The position numbers were made by a program, and so were the translations under genes. A stretch of DNA of 64,000 nucleotides from Alphaproteobacteria bacterium (GTDB lineage Bacteria; Pseudomonadota; Alphaproteobacteria; Bin65). The stretch spans positions 1 through 64,000 of the forward strand of contig JAJEGH010000045.1 in NCBI GenBank assembly GCA_022819985.1, given 5' to 3'. Under the pieces are notes generated by a model. The model saw only the letters and a program-made list of their open reading frames with translations, did not search any database and was not told where the DNA came from. Shown piece by piece: positions 30,248 to 38,462 of this stretch (its first letter is position 1; every line of letters begins with the position of its first letter).

Positions 30248-31681
30248 TCAGACGGCGATGGCCGGCCAGCGATCCTGCCACGGTTGCGCCGTCTCCAGCT
30301 GCCCGGCGAGACGGAACAGGGTCGCCTCGTCGCCGTAGCGCCCGGCGAACTGCACGCCGACCGGCAATCCCGCATCGTTCCAGGCCAGCGGCACGGTCAT
30401 CGCCGGCTGGCCGGTCACGTTGAACAGCGGTGTGTGCGAGCTGAACTGCGCGACGGCCTGGCGAGCCGACGGGCGGGTTTCCTCCGTCCAGACGAAGCTG
30501 CCCACCGGCAGGGGCGGCGCGGCGACGGTCGGCGTGAGCAGGATATCCCGGTCTTCGAAGAAACGGCCGACGATGCGGGCGATGCGCTGGGCGTCCTGGA
30601 CGGCGCGCAGATAGTCGGCCGCGCCGACCTGCTGCGAGACTTCGTACATGCGCCAGGTCCAGGGCTCGAAATGCTCCGGCGCGGGCGCCCGTCCCAGGCG
30701 GCGCGACCAGTCCGCGACCGCCCAGCCGAACATGCCGGTCCACAGGTTGGAAAACAGTCGGGCGATCGCGTCCCAGTCGATCTCCGGTTCGGCATAATCG
30801 ACACGGTGGCCGAGCGCTTTGCACAGCCGGGCCGCGCTCTCGACCGCAGCGACGCAATCCGAATGCACGGCGCAGCCGTTCATCGACCCGGTCATGACGG
30901 CGATCCTGAGCGCGCCCGGATCGGCGCCGACTTCCCGGACGAACGGCCGGTCCGGCGGCTGGGGGGTATACGGATCGCCGGCGGCGGCGCCGGCGGTCGC
31001 ATCGAGGAGCGCCGCACTGTCCCGCACCGAGCGGCTGACGACATGTTCGTGGACGATGCCGTTGCCGATATCGCCGTAATGCGGCGCTAGCGAATTGCGC
31101 CCGCGCGTCGGCTTGAGGCCGAACAGGCCGCAGCAGGACGCGGGAATGCGGATCGAGCCGCCGCCGTCGTTGGCGTGGGCGACCGGCGTCAGGCCGGCCG
31201 CAACCGCCGCCGCCGAGCCGCCGCTGGAGCCGCCGGTCATGTGGCCGGTGTTCCAGGGGTTGCGCGCCGGGCCGAACAGTTCCGGCTCTGCGGTCGGCAG
31301 CAGGCCGAATTCGGACGTGTTGGTCTTGCCCAGCGTCACCAGCCCGGCGGCCCGGTAGCGGGCGACCAGCTCGCTGTCGCGATCCGGGACATGGCCCTCG
31401 AGAAACCGCGACCCCTCGGTCATCGGTTCGCCGGCGAATTCGGCGGCCAGGTCTTTCAGGAGAAATGGAACGCCGCGAAACGGTCCGTCCGGCAGATCGC
31501 CGGCAGCCGCCTGCCGGGCCTGCTCGAACATCGGATGGACGACGGCGTTCAGCGCCGGGTTGAGTCGTTCGATCCGGGCGATGGCGGCGTCGACGAGTTC
31601 GACGGCGCTCACCTCGCCCCGCCGGACGAGCGCCGCCTGGTCCGTTGCGTCCAGTTTCCAGAGATCCCCGAAGCCGGTCAT
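30248..31681 (-). CDS. Amidase signature-family hydrolase
   Basis: 477 residues with the complete Ser-cisSer-Lys triad: K76 in LLKDL, S152 in the [14 protein letters not shown] segment and S176 in [21 protein letters not shown]. The [17 protein letters not shown] version resembles 6-aminohexanoate-cyclic-dimer hydrolases (NylA type) more than GatA; there are no gatB or gatC genes nearby. Likely a catabolic amidase. It is the last gene of an alpha/beta hydrolase-SDR-amidase run on the minus strand, 10 bp after the SDR. Confidence 0.9.
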   Translation of the reverse strand: MTGFGDLWKLDATDQAALVRRGEVSAVELVDAAIARIERLNPALNAVVHPMFEQARQAAAGDLPDGPFRGVPFLLKDLAAEFAGEPMTEGSRFLEGHVPDRDSELVARYRAAGLVTLGKTNTSEFGLLPTAEPELFGPARNPWNTGHMTGGSSGGSAAAVAAGLTPVAHANDGGGSIRIPASCCGLFGLKPTRGRNSLAPHYGDIGNGIVHEHVVSRSVRDSAALLDATAGAAAGDPYTPQPPDRPFVREVGADPGALRIAVMTGSMNGCAVHSDCVAAVESAARLCKALGHRVDYAEPEIDWDAIARLFSNLWTGMFGWAVADWSRRLGRAPAPEHFEPWTWRMYEVSQQVGAADYLRAVQDAQRIARIVGRFFEDRDILLTPTVAAPPLPVGSFVWTEETRPSARQAVAQFSSHTPLFNVTGQPAMTVPLAWNDAGLPVGVQFAGRYGDEATLFRLAGQLETAQPWQDRWPAIAV

Positions 31682-31691
31682 GGCGGCCGGT

Positions 31692-32480
31692 CTACAGATG
31701 CGAGCCGCCGCCGTCGACCGTCAGCGACTGGCCTGTGAGAAAGCCGGTCTGGGGCGACGCCAGGAACAGGATGCAGCCGATCAGGTCGTCCGGCGTTTCC
31801 GTGCGCTTGAAACACTGGCTTTGGGCGAACGCCTTGAACCCCTCGGCGGTCGTCGTTTCGCGCGGGATTTCCGTCATGGTGGCGCCGGGTAATATGCAAT
31901 TTACTGCAATGCCGAAACCGCCCAATTCCCGTGCCATCGAACGCGTCATGCCGATCACGGCAGACTTCGATGCAATATAATGCAGATATCGCTCGCGACC
32001 GCGGTTGACCGCGGCCGAGGAGACGTTGATGACCCGCCCCCAGCCGGCTGCGCGCATCGCCGGTACGACGGCCCGGGTCGCCAGCATGGTGCCGGTGACG
32101 TTGATGTCGAGCACCCGCCGCCACTCGTCGAGCGGTATCTCCCAGAACGGGCGCATCTTCAGGGTCGAGAAGATGGCCGCGCTGTTGAACAGAATGTCGA
32201 TCCGCCCGCGGTCGCGCAGCGCGGTTTCGGTCATTGCCTCGACCGAGGCCGGGTCGGCGACATCGGTGGGCAGGGCGAGCGCGGCCGGTCCGATCTCGGC
32301 GGCGACCGCCGCCGCCTTGTCGGCGTTTACGTCGGCGATGACCGGCAGCGCGCCGCAGGCCGCAAACGCATGGGCCGCGGCCCGACCGATGCCCTGGCCG
32401 CCGCCCGTGACGATGGCGACGCGGCCTTCCAGCCCGCCGATCGGCGGGCTTCCCGGTTCAGGAACAGAAGCCACGGGCAT
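31692..32480 (-). CDS. Short-chain dehydrogenase/reductase
   Basis: 262-residue classical SDR: cofactor motif TGGGQGIG (25-32), catalytic Ser in NVSSAA, Y168 and K172 in HYIASK, and PG motif ILPGATMTE. The usual NNAG reads NSAA. An Asp at the end of the second strand (VIADVN) predicts NAD rather than NADP. Overlaps the upstream hydrolase gene by 23 bp. It is similar along its length to the SDR at 61530-62288, suggesting paralogues. Substrate unknown. Confidence 0.9.
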   Translation of the reverse strand: MPVASVPEPGSPPIGGLEGRVAIVTGGGQGIGRAAAHAFAACGALPVIADVNADKAAAVAAEIGPAALALPTDVADPASVEAMTETALRDRGRIDILFNSAAIFSTLKMRPFWEIPLDEWRRVLDINVTGTMLATRAVVPAMRAAGWGRVINVSSAAVNRGRERYLHYIASKSAVIGMTRSMARELGGFGIAVNCILPGATMTEIPRETTTAEGFKAFAQSQCFKRTETPDDLIGCILFLASPQTGFLTGQSLTVDGGGSHL

Positions 32481-33636
32481 TCAGCCAGTCGAGGCAGACA
32501 TCGGCCGCTTCCTGCAATTTGTCCTGCTGGCCGAGATAGTAGTGGGTGGCGCCCTTTATGACCTTCATGGTTTTGTCGGCGCTGCCGGCGGCGGCGTAGA
32601 TCATGCCGGTGTGGGGTTGCGGCACCGCATCGTCGGCCGAATTCTCGATCGCCAGCAGCGGAACCTTCACCGTGCGCACGCATTTCTCGCCATGGGCGTT
32701 GGTATCGTCCGGCGACCATTGGCTGAGCCAGGCGCGCAGGGTGGAGAAGCGGCCGATGCCGACCGGGCCGCTGTTCACCGTTTCCGGCACGCCCAGATAG
32801 CAGATGCCCGGTTCGCGGTCGTTCGGGTCCAGCGCCGGATCGAGGAAGCGCGGCTCAGCCATCGTCCGGTGGGTGATCAGGCTGCGTTCGACCTCATTGC
32901 CGCCGCGCTTCTTCAGGTCTTCGAGCATCTGGCGGGCGTACGCCGTCTTGCGGCGCATCCGGGCGAGCTGCGCGGCGCGGAAGCGGGCGATGAATCCGGC
33001 GCTGTAGGGCGGCCGGTTCGGATTCTCCGGATTGTAGAGGTCCAGTTCCGGATCGCGGTTGTCGGGATCGTTCTCGTCGCGCACCGAAGGATCGATCCAG
33101 TCGGTCAGCACCACCGCGCGCGACAGGTGCGCGGCCTGGAAAATGACGGCGTCGGCGGCGACCAGGCCGGCCGCCGTCAGGTCGTAGGGGTCGCCGGCCG
33201 GCGTGTGGGTGATCGTCGGGTTCTCGGCCTGGGACTGGTAGAACAGCGAGAGCGAGCCGCCGCCCGACCAGCCGACCAGCACGACCTTGTCGTAGCCCCA
33301 TTCCTCTTTCGCGTGCCGGATCCAGGCGCCGAGATCGGCCGCGACCTTCTCCATGATGAGCGCCGTATCGTTCTTCGGATAGCGGCTGGCGGCGCACAGG
33401 ACGTGGACGCCGTGGCGCGCCATGGCCCGCGGCATGGGCAGGAGCTGGAGCGTCGAAGCCGGATGCATGTAGACCAGCAGCGTGTCCGACGGCCGGCCCT
33501 CCGGCAGGAAGCGGATGCCTTCCAGGTTCACCCGGCCGTGGCTGCCGGCGAAGCCGTAAGTCTCGGTGAACTGGCTGGTCTCGTCATAGCCGATATGCGC
33601 CCATTCGGCCTGCCAGGTGAAGGTTTCGCGCGCCAT
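32458..33636 (-). CDS. Alpha/beta hydrolase
   Basis: 392 residues. The nucleophile elbow is GWSGGGS with S124; an Asp in AIENSADDAVPQPHTG and a His in GATHYYLGQQ complete a plausible triad. The strand DTLLVYMHPAST with HP acts as the oxyanion region. A large lid (about 140-260) includes ENDPDNRDPELDLYNPENPNRPPY. No signal peptide. First gene of an operon with the SDR and amidase, suggesting ester or amide substrate catabolism. Diverges from the SDR gene at 33796 across 159 bp that contain a TetR-style palindrome. Confidence 0.85.
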   Translation of the reverse strand: MARETFTWQAEWAHIGYDETSQFTETYGFAGSHGRVNLEGIRFLPEGRPSDTLLVYMHPASTLQLLPMPRAMARHGVHVLCAASRYPKNDTALIMEKVAADLGAWIRHAKEEWGYDKVVLVGWSGGGSLSLFYQSQAENPTITHTPAGDPYDLTAAGLVAADAVIFQAAHLSRAVVLTDWIDPSVRDENDPDNRDPELDLYNPENPNRPPYSAGFIARFRAAQLARMRRKTAYARQMLEDLKKRGGNEVERSLITHRTMAEPRFLDPALDPNDREPGICYLGVPETVNSGPVGIGRFSTLRAWLSQWSPDDTNAHGEKCVRTVKVPLLAIENSADDAVPQPHTGMIYAAAGSADKTMKVIKGATHYYLGQQDKLQEAADVCLDWLNARGFCS

Positions 33637-33738
33637 CGGTCCCCCGCTTTCCGCCTCGTTCGATCCGCGCCATCCATGCCCCCGGCCGGCACGCGTGTAA
33701 AGGGCCGGCGGCGCGCCGTTTGGTTGCGGGGGCGGCAC

Positions 33739-33776
33739 TTGAACAGGGTCGGGCCATCGGCTTTATAGACAGGTCT
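33739..33776 (+). promoter_or_regulatory. Promoter with TetR-style palindrome before SDR gene
   Basis: TTGAAC (33739-33744), 17 bases, then TTTATA (33762-33767) forms a plausible promoter. The 10-bp AGAC-AG-GTCT (33767-33776) overlaps the expected start of transcription, 20 bp before the ATG. TetR-family operators often have AGAC/GTCT half sites, and a longer perfect version occurs at 34698-34711. The same region could control the divergent hydrolase operon. Confidence 0.5.
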
Positions 33777-33795
33777 GCATTGCCGGGAGCCCGCC

Positions 33796-34575
33796 ATGTA
33801 CCGACCGTTCGACCTGACCGGGAAGGTCGCCCTCGTGACCGGCGGCAACGGCGGCATCGGCCTCGGCTTCTGCGCGGCGATGGCCCAGGCCGGCGCGGAC
33901 ATCTGCATCTGGGGCACCAACGCGGAGAAAAACGCGGCTGCCGCCGAACGGCTGGCGCCGACCGGCCGGAAAATCCGCACGCAGCAGGTCGACGTCTCGG
34001 ACAGCGCAGCGGTCGACGCCGCCTTTGCCGAGGCGCTCGCGGAATTCGGCCGGGTCGACGGCGCGTTCGCCAATGCCGGCGTCACCGGCCGCAAGCGCAG
34101 CTTCTTCGAGATCGACGATGCCGAATGGCGGCGCGTCATGCAGGTCAATCTGGACGGCGTATTCTACACCCTGCGCGCGGCGGCCCGGCACATGGTGGAG
34201 CGGGCCGGGAAGGGCGATCCCGGCGGCCGGCTGGTCGCGACGGCGAGCCTGGCGGCGCTGTCCGGCGCGGCGCGCAACGAGCATTACGGCGCGACCAAGG
34301 GTGCGGTCGTCTCGATGATCCGGGCGATGGCGGTGGATTTCGCCCGCTACGGAATCACCGCCAACGCCATCCTGCCCGGCTGGATCGAGACCGACATGAC
34401 CGAGACGCTGTTCGCCTGGGACCGCTTTGCGGAGGCCGCCCTGCCGCGCACGCCTGTGGGCCGCTGGGGCCGGCCGGAGGACTTCGGCGGCATCGCCGTC
34501 TACCTGATGAGCGACGCCTCGGCCTTCCACACCGGCGACAGCCACCTGATCGACGGCGGCTACTGGGTGTTCTAG
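33796..34575 (+). CDS. Short-chain dehydrogenase/reductase
   Basis: 259-residue classical SDR with TGGNGGIG (15-22), FANAGVTG (NAG motif), catalytic Y164 and K168 in HYGATK and a C-terminal DGGYWVF. The second-strand end reads CIWGTNAEKN, lacking the Asp that would favour NAD, so the cofactor may be NADP (inference). Monocistronic: a hairpin follows the stop, and two TetR-style palindromes flank the gene (33767 and 34698). Substrate unknown. Confidence 0.9.
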   Translation: MYRPFDLTGKVALVTGGNGGIGLGFCAAMAQAGADICIWGTNAEKNAAAAERLAPTGRKIRTQQVDVSDSAAVDAAFAEALAEFGRVDGAFANAGVTGRKRSFFEIDDAEWRRVMQVNLDGVFYTLRAAARHMVERAGKGDPGGRLVATASLAALSGAARNEHYGATKGAVVSMIRAMAVDFARYGITANAILPGWIETDMTETLFAWDRFAEAALPRTPVGRWGRPEDFGGIAVYLMSDASAFHTGDSHLIDGGYWVF

Positions 34576-34584
34576 AGCGCGCCG

Positions 34585-34612
34585 TCCGCAGGTCTGCGGA
34601 TATCTCGTTTTT
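34585..34612 (+). terminator. Possible terminator of the SDR gene
   Basis: TCCGCA-GGTC-TGCGGA forms a 6-bp stem 9 bp after the SDR stop and is followed by TATCTCGTTTTT. The stem is short and the T-run is six bases away, so the call is tentative. Confidence 0.35.
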
Positions 34613-34697
34613 GAGCGGATATTCAAGTTATTTCTCCGCCATTTTCGCTGTTTTTTCGCAGTTTTCCGCCCCTTCTCCGTCCTCGACGCCGGTTTAG

Positions 34698-34711
34698 ACA
34701 GACCGGTCTGT
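34698..34711. promoter_or_regulatory. Perfect 14-bp palindrome, TetR-style operator
   Basis: ACAGACCGGTCTGT reads the same on both strands and lies in an AT-rich context (TTTAG before, ATTTCG after). AGACCGGTCT-type cores are common binding sites of TetR-family repressors. No TetR gene and no obvious start codon lies within 100 bp; the next real gene starts at 35407. Confidence 0.55.
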
Positions 34712-34984
34712 ATTTCGATGTCTTTTTTTCGCCCGGAGCGCCGGAACCCCTTGGGAACGCTGGGAAATCGCGTTTCGGGAGTGCACGAAAACAATCTTGC
34801 AAGGAAATATTTCCATCTCCGCTCCGGGCCGTGCGCAAGCCGAACGAACGAAGAAAACCGTTACCCATGTAACCGGTTGCTCACCGGGCCTGTTTCGAAC
34901 CGCCGGCTTCGCATAGACCTTGCGGCCCCGGACGCCGACCCCGCAAACCCCTTCCCGTCATTGCCGCCGGGTGCGCCTCCTCGC

Positions 34985-35130
34985 CGTCATTTCGACCGAA
35001 GCGGCGTCAGCCGCGTAGCGGAGAAATCCGCCCGGCGCCGGAGGCCGGCCGAAGGCTGAAACCCTGGGCGTCGGCGGCGCGCCGATCGGATTTCTCCGCT
35101 ACGCCCCGGCCGGGGCTCCGGTCGAAATTG
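34985..35130. repeat. Palindromic intergenic repeat, copy A
   Basis: The left arm begins CGTCATTTCGACCGAAGC (34985-35002) and ends GTAGCGGAGAAATC (35015-35028). The right arm is the inverse: GATTTCTCCGCTAC (35089-35102) and then GGAGC...CGAAATTG to 35130. Each arm can itself fold as a hairpin and the two arms pair with each other. The same design recurs at 58802-58968. Confidence 0.8.
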
Positions 35131-35134
35131 CCTG

Positions 35135-35154
35135 CCCTGAGCGTAGCCGAAGGG
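35135..35154 (+). repeat. Degenerate dispersed motif, copy 2
   Basis: CCCTGAGCGTAGCCGAAGGG, related to the motifs at 533-551 and 59051-59069, directly follows palindromic repeat copy A. The GAGCGTAG-CGAAGG form is a common alphaproteobacterial intergenic sequence (general knowledge). Confidence 0.5.
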
Positions 35155-35406
35155 ACGGGAAGCGGAGAGGCGGGCGCACTTTGGGCGTTGGCATGGATAC
35201 ATATAACGAACAAAATGGCGATGTCAAGAAATAATCTCGTATTTCGGAAAATATCTTTCCACGTCCCGATCCCGCGCCGCGGAGTACTCCGAGAAGCCCG
35301 GCCGGTACGGCGGGCGGACGACGGGGTAAGATGGGACGGTGACATGGGACTCGGCGCCGTCCCTGCTGCTACCATCCCCGCCATCCGCAACGGTGGGACG
35401 AGAGCC

Positions 35407-36852
35407 ATGAACGAACTGCCCGATCCGGCTGCGATGAACCGGAGGGCCGCGGCGCTGGCGGAAATCCGCGACCTGGTCGGCGCGCGGGGCTGGATCGATT
35501 CGGCCGAGGGGATGGCGCCGCATCTCGAAGAACAGCGCGGCAATTTCACCGGCGCGGCGGCGGCGGTCGTCAAGCCGGGCTCTCCCGAAGAGGTCGCGGC
35601 GGTGTTGCGCCTGTGCCACGAGGGCGGCCTGCCCGTAGTGCCCCAGGGCGGCAACACCAGCCTGGTCGGGGCGTCGATACCGTTTGAGGACTTTACCGGG
35701 GTCGTGCTATCGACCGGCCGGCTCAACCGGATCCGCGAACTCGACCCGGTCAACAACACCGTCACGGCGGACGCCGGCTGCATTCTCCAGACGATCCAGC
35801 AGGCGGCGAGCGACGCCGACCGGCTGTTCCCGCTCTCGCTCGGCGCCGAGGGCACCTGCCAGATCGGCGGCAACATCTCGACCAATGCCGGCGGCGTCGG
35901 CGTGCTGCGCTATGGCAACATGCGCGAACTGGTGCTCGGCCTTGAGGTCGCGCTGCCCGACGGGCGCCTCTGGGACGGGCTGCGCGGCCTGCGCAAGGAC
36001 AACACCGGCTACGACCTGAAGCAGTGGTTCATCGGCGCGGAAGGCACGCTGGGCGTCATTACCGGCGCTGTCCTGAAACTGTTTCCGAAGCCGCGGGAGA
36101 CGGTGACCGCGCTGGCCGCGATCCCCGGCCCGGACGCATCGCTGCGCCTGCTCTCCGCCCTGCAGAGGGAGACCGGCGGCGGCGTTTCCGGCTACGAGAT
36201 CATGACCCGGGTCGCGCTGCAGATGGCGCTCGACCATATCGCCGGCAACCGCGATCCGTTCGACCGTATCCACCCCTGCTACCAGCTGATCGAACTGACA
36301 GGCCCGCAGGCCGACGGTTCCCTGCGGGCCGGGCTGGAGGATGTCCTGGCCTCGGCGATGGCGGACGGCGACGTCCGCGACGCCGTGATCGCCGAAAGCG
36401 AGGCCCAGGGCCGCGCGCTGTGGCGCCTGCGCGAATCGATCAGCGAAGCACAGAAGTTCGAGGGCGCCTCGATCAAGCACGATGTCGCCGTGCCGGTCAG
36501 CCGCGTCGCCGACTTCATGCGCACCGCAACGGCGGCCTGCGAGGCCGAACTGCACGGCATCCGGGTCGTCGCCTTCGGCCATGTCGGCGACGGCAACATC
36601 CATTACAACGTGAACCAGCCGGCCGAGGGCTGGACGGGCGAAGGATTCATGGCGGAACAGCCGCGCTTCAACCGGATCGTCCACGACATCGTGACGGAGA
36701 TGCGCGGTTCGATCAGCGCCGAACACGGCATCGGCCGGATCAAGAAGGCCGAGCTGGCCCACTACCATGCACCCGTGGAGCTGGAGTTGATGCGCGCGCT
36801 CAAGGCGCAGCTGGATCCCGGGGGCATCATGAATCCGGGCAAGATATTCTGA
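35407..36852 (+). CDS. FAD-linked (D)-2-hydroxyacid dehydrogenase, GlcD/D2HGDH type
   Basis: 481 residues of the VAO/PCMH flavin family. The FAD domain has PVVPQGGNTSLVGASIP, SLGAEGTCQIGGNISTNAGGVGVLRYGN and KDNTGYDLKQWFIGAEGTLGVIT (about 75-220). The C-terminal FAD-oxidase domain has the metal-binding HVGDGNIHYN and the end motif SAEHGIGRIKK...LDPGGIMNPGKIF. This pattern fits D-2-hydroxyglutarate or D-lactate dehydrogenases that pass electrons to a quinone, cytochrome or ETF. There are no glcE or glcF genes nearby, which favours a stand-alone D2HGDH-type enzyme. Preceded by a long regulatory gap; converges with the DNA ligase gene. Confidence 0.9.
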   Translation: MNELPDPAAMNRRAAALAEIRDLVGARGWIDSAEGMAPHLEEQRGNFTGAAAAVVKPGSPEEVAAVLRLCHEGGLPVVPQGGNTSLVGASIPFEDFTGVVLSTGRLNRIRELDPVNNTVTADAGCILQTIQQAASDADRLFPLSLGAEGTCQIGGNISTNAGGVGVLRYGNMRELVLGLEVALPDGRLWDGLRGLRKDNTGYDLKQWFIGAEGTLGVITGAVLKLFPKPRETVTALAAIPGPDASLRLLSALQRETGGGVSGYEIMTRVALQMALDHIAGNRDPFDRIHPCYQLIELTGPQADGSLRAGLEDVLASAMADGDVRDAVIAESEAQGRALWRLRESISEAQKFEGASIKHDVAVPVSRVADFMRTATAACEAELHGIRVVAFGHVGDGNIHYNVNQPAEGWTGEGFMAEQPRFNRIVHDIVTEMRGSISAEHGIGRIKKAELAHYHAPVELELMRALKAQLDPGGIMNPGKIF

Positions 36853-36881
36853 CCCTCCGGCGCGCCGGAGGGCCGCGGCCG

Positions 36882-38450
36882 CTATACCATCGCCTCAAGC
36901 GCCTCGATCCGGTCGGCCTCCCCGGCCGGCTTGTCCCAGCGGATGCGGGCGATGCGGGGGAAGCGCATGGCGAGGCCGGACTTGTGGCGCGGGCTCGGGT
37001 GGATGCTGTCGAAGGCGACCTCGAAGACCAGCCGCTTCTCGACCTCGCGCACCGGGCCGAAGCGGTTCAGCGTGTGGTTGCGCACCCATCGGTCGAGCTG
37101 CGCCAGCTCCTCGTCGGTGAAGCCGAAATAGGCCTTGCCGACCGGCACCAGCTCGCCGCCGCGCCAGACGCCGAAAGTGTAGTCGGAATAGAAGGAGCTG
37201 CGCCGGCCGTGGCCGCGCTGGGCGTACATCAGCACGGCGTCGGCCAGGAGCGGAGCGCGCTTCCACTTGAACCACAGGCCGGTCTTGCGACCCGGCTCGT
37301 AGCGGCTGTCGCGCCGCTTGAGCATCAGCCCCTCCCGGCCGAGCCGGCGCGCCTCGGCCTGGAGCGCGGCGACGGCCGGCCAGTCCGGCGCGTCGAGCCG
37401 GGCGGACAGTTCGATATCCGGATGACCGTGCTGCGCCGCGAAGGCTTCGAGCCGTTCGCGGCGTTTCTCCAGCGGCAGATCGCGCAGGTCCGCCGCCCCG
37501 TCGAACAATATGTCGTAGGCGACGACGTAGGCCGGGTGCGCAGCCAGCATCTTCTTCGACACCGTCTTGCGGTTGAGCCGCTGCTGGAGCGCGTTGAAGG
37601 AGGCCGGGTCGGCGGAGCCGGGATCGGCCGGGTCGCGCACCAGCAGTTCGCCGTCCAGCACGCCGTCGAAGCCCATCGCGTCCAGCACGTCCGGGAAGGC
37701 GGCGGAGATATCGTCCCCCGTGCGCGAATAGAGCCGGCGTTCGCCGCCGCGCGCGGCAAGCTGCACCCGGATGCCGTCCCATTTCCATTCGACCAGCCAG
37801 TCCGCCGGATCGAGAGCGACCCCTTCCTCCAGCGGGTGGGCGAGCATGAAGGGCCGGAAGGTCGCGCGGCCGGCGACATCCGGCTTCTCCCCATCGCCGG
37901 CGAGCCACGCGAACAGGTCGCCATAGGGCGGCTCGACGGCGTGCCAGACCTCCTCGATCTCTTCGACCGCGGCGTCGAAGGCCTGGGCCAGCGCCACCCG
38001 GGCAAGCCGCGCCGAGACGCCGATGCGCAGGCCGCCGGTGATCAGCTTGAGCAGCGCCCAGCGGCCGGTCGCGTCCAGCCCGTCGAGCCAGCCGGAGACC
38101 AGGCCGCGCACCTCCGTCCGCCCGGCGCGGCGCAGCGCTTCCACGACCCCGGCAAGCCGCGGCGGTTCTGCACCGGATTGCGTCTGCCAGAGCAGCGCCG
38201 TGGTTTCCGCCAGATCGCCGACATAGTCGTAGGACAGCGCGAACAGCACCTCGTCGGCCTGCTCGCGCGCCAGGTCGCGGATCGCGCCGGCCTTGGCGTT
38301 GGGGAAGTCCAGGTCGCCGGTCAGCGCCGCCAGCGCCCAGCCGCGGTCCGGGTCCGGCGTGCGCCGGAAATAGTCGGCGAGCAGGCGTAGCTTGCCGTTG
38401 CGCGACGGCGTGTAGACCAGCCGGTCGAGCAGGGCGGCGAAGTCTTTCAC
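36882..38450 (-). CDS. ATP-dependent DNA ligase, LigB/cisplatin-response type
   Basis: 522 residues. N-terminal DNA-binding domain (1-200, MKDFAALLDRLVYTPSRNGKL), adenylation domain with nucleophile K223 in EWKWDGIR, motif III in FDGVLDGELLV, motif IV EGLMLKRRDSRYEPGRKTGLWFKWKR with motif V, then an OB fold. The start is GTG at 38450. Architecture and partner gene match the ligase associated with tolerance of cross-linking damage in proteobacteria, distinct from NAD-dependent LigA. The exonuclease gene lies 12 bp upstream. The helicase and PdeM-like phosphoesterase often linked to this cassette are not in this window. Confidence 0.92.
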   Translation of the reverse strand: MKDFAALLDRLVYTPSRNGKLRLLADYFRRTPDPDRGWALAALTGDLDFPNAKAGAIRDLAREQADEVLFALSYDYVGDLAETTALLWQTQSGAEPPRLAGVVEALRRAGRTEVRGLVSGWLDGLDATGRWALLKLITGGLRIGVSARLARVALAQAFDAAVEEIEEVWHAVEPPYGDLFAWLAGDGEKPDVAGRATFRPFMLAHPLEEGVALDPADWLVEWKWDGIRVQLAARGGERRLYSRTGDDISAAFPDVLDAMGFDGVLDGELLVRDPADPGSADPASFNALQQRLNRKTVSKKMLAAHPAYVVAYDILFDGAADLRDLPLEKRRERLEAFAAQHGHPDIELSARLDAPDWPAVAALQAEARRLGREGLMLKRRDSRYEPGRKTGLWFKWKRAPLLADAVLMYAQRGHGRRSSFYSDYTFGVWRGGELVPVGKAYFGFTDEELAQLDRWVRNHTLNRFGPVREVEKRLVFEVAFDSIHPSPRHKSGLAMRFPRIARIRWDKPAGEADRIEALEAMV

Positions 38451-38462
38451 GGCAGCCGCGCC

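Larger units (their letters stand above)
34576..35406. other. 831-bp gene-free region rich in palindromes and repeats
   Basis: No convincing gene in any frame; short frames lack ribosome sites and family-like composition. It holds, in order: a terminator-like hairpin (34585-34612), direct repeats of GCGGATAT, a perfect 14-bp TetR-style palindrome (34698-34711), the 12-bp palindrome GGAAATATTTCC (34803-34814), palindromic repeat copy A (34985-35130), a degenerate dispersed motif (35135-35154), an AT-rich stretch around 35190-35260 that could be the promoter of the FAD-linked dehydrogenase, and GGAAAATATCTTTCC (35246-35260). Confidence 0.7.

Noticed and set aside
34718..35059. A 113-codon plus-strand frame after the TetR-style palindrome
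   Set aside because: No ribosome site, composition changes along its length, and it runs into the palindromic repeat; probably not coding.
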